A stretch of 10,910 bases of DNA from NCBI GenBank assembly GCA_002279285.1, contig NCBR01000063.1, positions 1-10,910 on the forward strand. Direction: 5' to 3'. The first letter of the stretch is position 1, and every line of letters begins with the position of its first letter. The notes under the pieces are model-generated. The model was not told the origin of the DNA, did no database searches, and was given only the letters and a program-made list of their open reading frames with translations. A program made the position numbers and the translations under genes. Origin of the DNA: Acidobacteria bacterium 37-71-11. GTDB lineage: Bacteria > Acidobacteriota > Thermoanaerobaculia > Thermoanaerobaculales > Thermoanaerobaculaceae. Below, piece after piece: positions 6,173 through 10,910 of this stretch.

Positions 6173-7198
6173 ATGGCCAAACTCGACACCAACCTCGACG
6201 CCTGCCAGCTCTCCAGCGACCTCCTGCTCCGGCTGCGCAAGATCGTCCGGGACAGCCTCCGCACGACCCACGGCAAGAACTGGGAGGTGACGGGGATCCC
6301 GGCTGAACTCCGCGAGTTCCTGGCTCAGCGACAGGCGCGCGAGGCGAGCATCAACTGGAACCTCTCCGACAGTGTGGACGCGATCGACTTCGCCGGCTAC
6401 GTCAACCTCTACGACATCATCTCCGCCGCGCCCCACCTGCTGCAGCGCTTCCTCCCGCTCGCGCCGGACGCCCACATGCTCCGGATCAGGTTCCTCGAGC
6501 TCGACACCATCCTGAACCGGATCGCATACGCGCGCCCGATCTCCGAGGCCGACCTCGGCTTCCTCGTGAGCTTCGAGGAGCGCCTCAAGCGGACGACCAG
6601 CGCCCCTCCTCCCGCCGTCGAGGCAGAAGACGCTCCCAGGCCTTTCCGGGCCGATCGGGCCGAACCGGCGGCAGCCGCCAACCCGCCCACCGCGCCCAGG
6701 CCCACCGCGGCGCCCCAGCCTCCGGCCGCGGCGCCAAGACCTGTCGCGGCCGTGACGGAGCCGGAACCCGAGCCCGCGCCCGAACCCGGCCCGGCGGCCG
6801 AGCCTGCCGCGCCGGCGGCGGCCCCACCGCCCACCGCTGCTCCCGCCCTCGCGCCCCAGGAGATCGAGGCGGCACTCAAGCGCGGCGACAGCTCGACCGT
6901 CCTGACCGCCATCTACCAGGAGGTGACGTCGATCGCCGACGGCCTCTGGAACGGCTCCGTGATTGCAATGCAGAGCCGCACCTGGGAAAGCGTCCGGGAG
7001 TCCCAGTGGTACCGCAACCATTTCGTCAAGCTGGGCCTCAAACCGATCTCCGACTTCTTTGGACTGTTCGACACCGCCAAGGAGAAGATGCAGGCCGGCA
7101 CGTCCCGCACCGACCTGCAGGAGTTCCTCAAGGAGCACAACTTCGTGCAGGTGCTGCTGGCGCTCAAAGACCTGTTCCGCCACCACGTCCGGCGATAG
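6173..7198 (+). CDS. Unknown three-part protein: degenerate Swt1-like HEPN, Pro/Ala linker, helical C-terminal domain
   Basis: I do not recognise the full-length protein (341 residues). Residues 1-140 are mostly helical, and the stretch VNLYDIISAAPHLLQRF (77-93) followed by LELDTILNRIAYARPISEAD (108-127) resembles the end of Swt1-family HEPN domains, whose RNase motif reads RNxxAHxRPxS. Here the catalytic Arg and His positions are L114 and Y119 (LNRIAY), so RNase activity is not expected. Residues 141-228 are a low-complexity Pro/Ala/Glu linker. Residues 229-341 form a second helical domain with WNGSVIAMQSRTWESVRESQW (about 259-279), KPISDFFGLFD and a basic end. It has no signal peptide or membrane helix, so it is likely cytoplasmic. 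It lies 9 bases after the LON gene, has no clear ribosome site and is probably translated after it. The HEPN assignment is inference from a motif match, not a search. Confidence 0.55.
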   Translation: MAKLDTNLDACQLSSDLLLRLRKIVRDSLRTTHGKNWEVTGIPAELREFLAQRQAREASINWNLSDSVDAIDFAGYVNLYDIISAAPHLLQRFLPLAPDAHMLRIRFLELDTILNRIAYARPISEADLGFLVSFEERLKRTTSAPPPAVEAEDAPRPFRADRAEPAAAANPPTAPRPTAAPQPPAAAPRPVAAVTEPEPEPAPEPGPAAEPAAPAAAPPPTAAPALAPQEIEAALKRGDSSTVLTAIYQEVTSIADGLWNGSVIAMQSRTWESVRESQWYRNHFVKLGLKPISDFFGLFDTAKEKMQAGTSRTDLQEFLKEHNFVQVLLALKDLFRHHVRR

Positions 7199-7216
7199 TG
7201 AACCAACGCGCTCCGG

Positions 7217-7243
7217 TGCGCCGAAGTGATGGTCGGCGGCGCA
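7217..7243. terminator. Hairpin between convergent genes, possible bidirectional terminator
   Basis: TGCGCCGA (7217-7224) pairs with TCGGCG...CGCA (7233-7243, one bulged G) across an eight-base loop. It lies in the 58-base gap between two converging genes, a sensible place for a shared terminator. No T-tract follows on either strand, so the function is uncertain. Confidence 0.3.
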
Positions 7244-7256
7244 ATGCTCCTACACC

Positions 7257-8372
7257 TCAGACGCGCCGATCGCGCAGGCGTTCCGCCAGCCGGCCGAGCG
7301 CCTGGGGAAAGTCTCTGCGGCCCAGCCCGATCCTGAAGTGGTTCCCCGGGCGCTCGAACAGACTACCTGGCACGACCATCACGCCCACGCCGTCGAGAAC
7401 GTCCCGACAGAAACTCTCGACCGGTTCCTCGCCCAGCCACCGGGGAAACGCGACGGGGCCGGCCTTGGGCGCGAACCAGGCGAAGAGGCCGGCGCGCTCC
7501 GCGAAGAACCTGGCCGCGACCGCGAGGTTGCCGCCAACGATCTCGCAGTTGCGCAGGAGGATCGGCTCCCTGCTCTGGAGGGCGATGATTCCGAGGATCT
7601 CGCTCGGCGCGCCGGCGCAGATCGTCGTGTAGTCCTTGAACGCAAGACATCGGCCGAGCAACGTGCGTTCCCGGGTCGCCAGCCACCCAACCCGCAGACC
7701 GGGGAGTCCGAACGCCTTCGACAGCCCGGCCAGTGAGATCCCTTTCTCATACAGGTCGCACACCGCGGGCAGCCGCGCGCTGGAGTCGTACTCGAGCAAC
7801 CGATACATCTCGTCCGAAAACAGATAAAGACCTCGCGCGCGAGCGAACTCGACAATCGACTCGAGCTCAGGGCGCGACACCGTGTAGCCAGTCGGGTTGT
7901 GGGGGAAGTTGATGACCAGCATCCGCGTGCGGTCCTCGACCAGCTCCCCCAGGCGGCCGACCTCGAGCCGCCAGCCGTCACGCTCGGGTTCGAGTTCCCA
8001 GCGCGTCACGCCGCAACCGATGTGGCGGGCAACCTCGTACAGCGACTGGTACGCCGGCGAAACGACGACGACGTGGTCGCCCGGCGCCAGCAGCGTCTGC
8101 ATCGCGATGAAGATCGCCTCTTCGGGGGCCGCGATCATCACGTCGCCGGCCGCGATCGTCTCGTAGAGGCCGGCCACCTCGGCGCGGAGGAGCGGGTGTC
8201 CGGCCGTCTCGGTGTACCCGAGGCGCAGCTCGCGCCACAGCTCGAGGCTCGCGCCGGCGGCCATCCCCAGCAGTTCCGCCATCGACAGGGTCTCGCAGTC
8301 CGACGCGCTCAGCACCCGCTCGGCCTTGAACTCGTACTCCGCGAAGTACCGCTCCAGTTTGAACGGTCGCAC
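7257..8372 (-). CDS. PLP-dependent aminotransferase, class I/II fold
   Basis: A 371-residue fold-type I PLP enzyme. The visible active-site residues are the Schiff-base lysine K219 in GLSKAFGLPGLRVGW (216-230), N159 in NFPHNPTG, D187 and Y190 in LFSDEMY (pyridine N and O3' contacts), GYTETAGHPLLR (52-63) and R347 in HFRIGLG (carboxylate binding). The opening PFKLERYFAEYEF...SDCE (3-27) is typical of a subgroup whose relatives include aspartate-aminotransferase-like enzymes and VioD-type capreomycidine synthases; the substrate cannot be told from sequence. The frame is open for 86 more codons upstream, but those run through a 7-bp tandem repeat. GTG 8372 is preferred because GGAGG (minus strand, 8386-8382) lies nine bases before it and the conserved N-terminus begins there. 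It stands alone: convergent with the LON/HEPN pair and separated from the operon behind it. Confidence 0.88.
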   Translation of the reverse strand: MRPFKLERYFAEYEFKAERVLSASDCETLSMAELLGMAAGASLELWRELRLGYTETAGHPLLRAEVAGLYETIAAGDVMIAAPEEAIFIAMQTLLAPGDHVVVVSPAYQSLYEVARHIGCGVTRWELEPERDGWRLEVGRLGELVEDRTRMLVINFPHNPTGYTVSRPELESIVEFARARGLYLFSDEMYRLLEYDSSARLPAVCDLYEKGISLAGLSKAFGLPGLRVGWLATRERTLLGRCLAFKDYTTICAGAPSEILGIIALQSREPILLRNCEIVGGNLAVAARFFAERAGLFAWFAPKAGPVAFPRWLGEEPVESFCRDVLDGVGVMVVPGSLFERPGNHFRIGLGRRDFPQALGRLAERLRDRRV

Positions 8373-8433
8373 CGGCCGCCCCCTCCCCACCCGCAACGCT
8401 ACACCAAAGACCGGGGTCCGGGCACTGAAACAC

Positions 8434-8473
8434 GTGGTTCGTGGTTCGTGGTTCGTGGTTCGTGGTTCGTGGT
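8434..8473. repeat. Tandem heptamer array (GTGGTTC)5 plus a partial copy
   Basis: Five perfect copies of GTGGTTC (8434-8468) and a partial sixth (GTGGT) lie 61 bases upstream of the aminotransferase start; on the minus strand the unit is GAACCAC. Copies are identical, so the array is young or kept uniform. Read in frame on the minus strand it gives a false HEPRTTN-type peptide, a common mis-annotation when callers extend genes through such arrays. It resembles the short tandemly repeated heptamers known from cyanobacteria and from many high-GC metagenomic genomes. Confidence 0.9.
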
Positions 8474-8788
8474 CAGCACCGGCTGCGCCGGCCGCAGGCC
8501 GCGCAGCCTCGAGCGCCTCCCTCGAAGACAGACTCTCCACCGAAGGCAGGGCCTCGCAGCTTGGGGCGTGCAGCCGCGCCGCCGCCGTTGGGCCTATCGC
8601 AAGGCGCGCAAGCCGGTCGCACCGGAGCATAGCCGTAGGCTATGTGAGGATGCGAACCGGCGCAGCGCAACGCCCGGCGAGACGCGGCTCCGCCGCGGCT
8701 CGCGGGGGGCACGGGGGGCAAGAGCGGCCAGGCGGTTGGGTGGAGCGGCCGCGGGCCCCCCGCCCGGATAGATGGTCCGACGCCGGCG
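8474..8788. other. Gene-free GC-rich intergenic stretch
   Basis: About 315 bases with no frame showing family features, good ribosome sites or protein-like composition on either strand. It holds the imperfect palindrome at about 8598-8680, a short inverted repeat CGCGGC/GCCGCG (8683-8697) and G-runs at about 8702-8720. I see no tRNA, promoter of good quality or transposase remnant. The stretch looks like repeat-derived spacer between the aminotransferase and the rplI operon. Confidence 0.55.
8598..8680. repeat. Long imperfect palindrome, dispersed-repeat (REP-like) candidate
   Basis: The core is a perfect 7-base inverted repeat, CATAGCC (8628-8634) and GGCTATG (8638-8644), around GTA. The flanks continue to pair with small bulges: GCGCAAGCCGGTCGCA on the left matches the complement of TGCGAACCGGCGCAGCGCAA on the right. 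The whole could fold into a stem of roughly 35-40 bases per arm. Long imperfect hairpins next to a tandem array are typical of REP-like or MITE-like elements, but only one copy is visible here, so being repetitive is inference. Confidence 0.45.
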
Positions 8789-8807
8789 GCGCCACTAGCG
8801 GTGGCGC
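8789..8807 (-). terminator. Hairpin at the stop codon of the methyltransferase gene
   Basis: GCGCCAC (8789-8795) and GTGGCGC (8801-8807) form a perfect 7-base stem with a five-base loop. In the minus-strand mRNA the stem begins with the last base of the TAG stop codon (8809-8807). No U-tract follows, so it may mark the transcript end by processing or Rho-assisted termination, or simply be a stability hairpin. Confidence 0.4.
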
Positions 8808-10210
8808 TAAGGTTTTCTCGCGACGAGGAGGTAGTCGCGGGGGGCGGAGAGCCACCCGTCGAGCCTCGCCGCCAGCTCCCGCACGGCCTCGGGCTGGGAA
8901 GGGGTCGCGAGCGCCTGGTCGGGCGGGAAGGGGTGCAGGAACCTCGTCTCCACCACTTCGAGCCCGAGCGCCTTCACGACGAACGCGAGCGCCTCCGGGT
9001 GTACCGGGGCGCGGTGCGTCGGGTCCAGCCAGAACAACCCGGCGCCGACGCGCAGCGACTCCGGGTTCGGACTCTCGATCAGCAGCACGCCCCCCGGCCG
9101 CAACGCCGCGGCCGCGCCCTCCACGAGCGCCATCCAGCCGGCCGCCGGGAGGTGCTCGACGATGTGGACCGCCGTGACCGCGCCCAGGCTCCCCGGCGGC
9201 GCCTCGCGCAGCGCGGCGAGGGCATCGCCTTCGTCCGCGGCCAGACCAAGCCTTCGGCACACCGCCACCATCGCCGGGTCGGCGTCCACGCCGCGCGCCT
9301 CGACGCCGGCGTCGCGCAGCCCCTCGAGCAGCTCCCCCCGCCCGCAGCCGACGTCGAGCACCGGCGCGGCGCCTCCCAGCAAGCGGACGTGGTCGGCGGC
9401 GCGATCGAGGATCTCGCCGCGGTCGCCGCGGAATTCGTCTGCGAAGGAACGCGACGCGGCCGCGACCGCGGCCGGGATGCGGGCCTCGACCGCCGGCTCG
9501 ACGGCGATGTGGAGCGGCTCGTGCCGGGCAACGCGCTCGGCGAGCCCCGCCGCCTCGGTGAGCTCCTCGTGCAGGCGCTCGACGAGAGCGTCGGTGCGCG
9601 CCGAGAGCGCGGGCAGCCGCTGGTCCCGCAGCTCCACCGCGAGCGCCTGGACGCTGGCGATGACGGCCGGAGCCGAGTCGAGGGCTCGTTGCATCCGCTC
9701 GAGACCTGCCTCGGCTTGTGGGATGCGGGCGTCACGCAGCGATTCCACTTCCCGCTGCAGCTCCACGGCGGCACGGTGCAACCCCGCCAGCGCGGCCTCG
9801 ACCGCCGGCACGCGGGCGTCACGAAGCGATTCCACCTCGCGCTGCACCACCGCCGCCGCCTGGTTCGCCCTCACGGTCCCGTCGGCAAGTTCCGCCAGCC
9901 GGCGGTCGCGCACCTCTTCGAACTCGCCGCGGGTGGCGAGGAACGCCTCGCGAAGACCCGCGAACGCCGCCTCGCTCTGGTCGAGCCGGGCATCGAGGCG
10001 GCGCTGCAGCTCGGCCCTGTCGGCCGCTTCGCGCTCCACAGCGGTCGCGAACGCCGCGGCCGCGGCCACATCCCCGCCGATCCGCTCGGGCTCCGGCCGC
10101 AACGTCGCTCTGGCCACGCGCCGCAGCAGCCGCAGCAGCCACCCCTGTCCGCCGCGTCGTGGCTGCGCCGGGGTTCCTGCCGCGCCCGCGGGGGGGTGGC
10201 CGTCGCTCAC
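8807..10210 (-). CDS. Coiled-coil SAM-dependent methyltransferase (class I)
   Basis: A 467-residue protein in two halves. Residues 45-275 are charged, Ala/Leu/Glu/Arg-rich and almost surely coiled coil, with a repeating RDxRLP-type unit (R101, R130, R159, R195; the first three exactly 29 apart). Residues 280-467 are a Rossmann-fold methyltransferase: motif I VLDVGCGRGE (284-293), the acidic residue D309 in GVDADP, HIVEHLP (349-355), LRPGGVLLIESPNP (370-383) and DPTHRAPVHP (396-405). The FRGDRGEILDR lead-in and the PNP/DPTH pattern match methyltransferases found in O-antigen and polysaccharide clusters, where coiled coils can set chain length (WbdD-like); that role is only a possibility. A short basic, aromatic patch (WLLRLLRRVAR, 24-34) could contact membrane. 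The GTG start lies six bases after the rplI stop, in the same frame. A GAGG within the end of rplI may serve as ribosome site. Confidence 0.8.
   Translation of the reverse strand: MSDGHPPAGAAGTPAQPRRGGQGWLLRLLRRVARATLRPEPERIGGDVAAAAAFATAVEREAADRAELQRRLDARLDQSEAAFAGLREAFLATRGEFEEVRDRRLAELADGTVRANQAAAVVQREVESLRDARVPAVEAALAGLHRAAVELQREVESLRDARIPQAEAGLERMQRALDSAPAVIASVQALAVELRDQRLPALSARTDALVERLHEELTEAAGLAERVARHEPLHIAVEPAVEARIPAAVAAASRSFADEFRGDRGEILDRAADHVRLLGGAAPVLDVGCGRGELLEGLRDAGVEARGVDADPAMVAVCRRLGLAADEGDALAALREAPPGSLGAVTAVHIVEHLPAAGWMALVEGAAAALRPGGVLLIESPNPESLRVGAGLFWLDPTHRAPVHPEALAFVVKALGLEVVETRFLHPFPPDQALATPSQPEAVRELAARLDGWLSAPRDYLLVARKP
9725..9846 (-). repeat. Direct 35-bp repeat pair inside the coiled-coil region
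   Basis: Two copies of a 35-base sequence starting GCGGGCGTCACG (plus strand), at 9725-9759 and 9812-9846, differ at only three positions. Their 87-base offset equals 29 codons, giving the protein repeat QREVESLRDAR(V/I)P. The close DNA match shows a recent or homogenised in-frame duplication, so coiled-coil length could vary between strains. Confidence 0.85.
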
Positions 10211-10216
10211 AGCGAC

Positions 10217-10687
10217 CTACGCCTCGCTTCCCTGCCCCTGCTTCTCCGCTTCCGACCGGACGTGCACGGTGATCGGCACTCGCACCTCGCGGTGCAGCTT
10301 GACCTCAGCGGTGAACGTACCGACGCGCTTGACGTGCTCGAGGGCGATCCGCCGGCGGTCTACGGCGAGGCCGCGCGCGGCGAGCGCATCCGCGACGTCG
10401 GAGGAGGTCACCGAGCCGTATAGGGCGTCGCCCTCGCCGGAGCGCCGGACGAACGTGAGCTCGATCCCGGTAAGCTGGCCGGCGATATGCTCGGCCTCGC
10501 CCTTTTCCTTGGCCTGCACCTGTTCCCATTTCCTGGTGTCCTGCTTGAATCGCGCCAGGTTCGAGGGCGTCGCCTGGTAGGCGAGTCCCTTCGGGATCAG
10601 GTAGTTGCGCGCGAAGCCCGGCTTCACCTCGATGGTCGCGCCGCGCTCCCCGAGCTGGTCCACATGGTCGTTGAGTATCACCTTCAT
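10217..10687 (-). CDS. rplI: 50S ribosomal protein L9
   Basis: A 156-residue protein with the L9 plan: N-terminal rRNA-binding domain MKVILNDHVDQLGERG (1-16), the signature VKPGFARNYLIPKGLA (21-36), a long central helix (about 41-72) and a C-terminal domain with LYGSVTSSDVADAL (89-102) and VKLHREVRVPITVHV (129-143). It is slightly longer than the usual 149 because of a polar tail (SEAEKQGQGSEA). L9 binds 23S rRNA at the base of the L1 stalk and helps keep the reading frame. The ATG at 10687 has a GGAGG 10 bases upstream and overlaps the stop of the preceding membrane-protein gene as ATGA. Bacteria commonly carry rpsF-rpsR-(DUF2232)-rplI, and this order fits. Confidence 0.97.
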   Translation of the reverse strand: MKVILNDHVDQLGERGATIEVKPGFARNYLIPKGLAYQATPSNLARFKQDTRKWEQVQAKEKGEAEHIAGQLTGIELTFVRRSGEGDALYGSVTSSDVADALAARGLAVDRRRIALEHVKRVGTFTAEVKLHREVRVPITVHVRSEAEKQGQGSEA

Positions 10688-10910
10688 GCTTCACGTCCTC
10701 CGTCGTCTGCTCCACCCCGGCGCAGGCGGAAGAAGCTGTCGGCCAGACCGAGGGCCGAGAACGCCAAGGCCACCGGAACCTGCAGGGCGAACACCATGAC
10801 GCCCAGCCGAACCCACCGATTCTCACCGAACCGGCGCCCGAGGTAGAAAAGGATGATAGCGAGCCCATGCACGAAATACAACCCGAGCACCGTGACCAAG
10901 AGGTTCGCAG
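10684..10910 (-). CDS. DUF2232 (YybS-like) membrane protein, C-terminal part
   Basis: The minus-strand frame is open from the window edge to the TGA at 10686-10684, giving about 74 residues of a longer protein. Two hydrophobic helices are visible, around LVTVLGLYFVHGLAIILFYL and GVMVFALQVPVALAFSALGL, followed by ADSFFRLRRGG. This ending (helix - FVHGLAI - helix - LGLxDSFFxxRR) matches the C-terminus of DUF2232 proteins, which often sit directly before rplI in the ribosomal S6-S18-L9 operon; Bacillus YybS is a named member. The biochemical role is not known. Its stop overlaps the rplI start, so translation is probably coupled. The N-terminal part lies outside the window. Confidence 0.75.
   Translation of the reverse strand, partial: ANLLVTVLGLYFVHGLAIILFYLGRRFGENRWVRLGVMVFALQVPVALAFSALGLADSFFRLRRGGADDGGREA

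Noticed and set aside
6590..6860. The Pro/Ala-rich stretch as a possible frameshift or non-coding break in the HEPN-like gene
   Set aside because: The frame stays open and the protein-like sequence resumes in the same frame on both sides, so it is best read as a flexible linker.
5612..7186. A 524-codon minus-strand frame opposite the LON and HEPN-like genes
   Set aside because: Composition is antisense-like (low-complexity Gly/Arg and Glu/Val runs), while the plus strand shows the LON motif and promoter.
8434..8473. The array as a CRISPR
   Set aside because: Units are 7 bases with no spacers and no cas genes are present.
8373..8630. An 86-codon N-terminal extension of the aminotransferase
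   Set aside because: It is read through the heptamer array (HEPRTTN repeats) and the palindrome region; the ribosome site and the conserved enzyme start both point to GTG 8372.
8801..10423. A 540-codon plus-strand frame opposite the methyltransferase and rplI
   Set aside because: The opposite strand has clear methyltransferase and L9 motifs; the plus-strand product is Arg/His-rich with no recognisable fold.

Overview
The window is very GC-rich DNA with short intergenic gaps, many GTG starts and a tandem heptamer array. It reads as a chromosome segment from a Gram-negative-type bacterium that makes c-type cytochromes. The mix of a variant System I cytochrome c maturation cluster, a DUF2232-rplI pair and a (GAACCAC)n array is most like Acidobacteriota (for example Thermoanaerobaculia-like metagenomic genomes). 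That taxonomic guess is inference only; no rRNA or other marker confirms it. I see no phage, transposase, CRISPR, tRNA or rRNA.

Region 1 (1-346): the start of a divergent minus-strand membrane glycosyltransferase (GT-C fold, partial) and a short divergent promoter region. Region 2 (347-5433): a compact plus-strand operon, ccmA-ccmB-ccmC-ccmD-ccmE-ccmF, with start/stop overlaps. It exports or presents heme, loads it on the periplasmic chaperone CcmE and passes it to the heme lyase CcmF. Two traits are unusual. CcmE has a Cys-x-x-x-Tyr heme-attachment motif instead of His-x-x-x-Tyr. CcmF is about 200 residues longer than the classical protein, because the periplasmic domain near its C-terminus carries two extra, mutually similar copies of a beta-rich unit. 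No ccmG, ccmH or ccmI follows ccmF.

Region 3 (5434-7198): a well-formed promoter drives a LON-substrate-binding-domain protein. Nine bases later comes a three-part protein of unknown function. Its N-terminus looks like a Swt1-type HEPN domain that has lost the RNase residues, followed by a Pro/Ala linker and a conserved-looking helical C-terminal domain.

Region 4 (7199-8806): a convergent PLP-dependent class I/II aminotransferase on the minus strand. Upstream of it lie about 430 bases with no convincing gene, holding the 7-bp tandem array and a long imperfect palindrome that looks like a dispersed structured repeat. Region 5 (8807-10910): a minus-strand operon, DUF2232 membrane protein (partial) - rplI (ribosomal protein L9) - coiled-coil SAM methyltransferase, with overlapping or nearly touching genes.

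The best leads are the variant heme-handling cluster (Cys-type CcmE with a domain-expanded CcmF), the LON plus degenerate-HEPN pair, and three start codons that lie only 6-10 bases after -10-like boxes, suggesting leaderless or near-leaderless transcripts.
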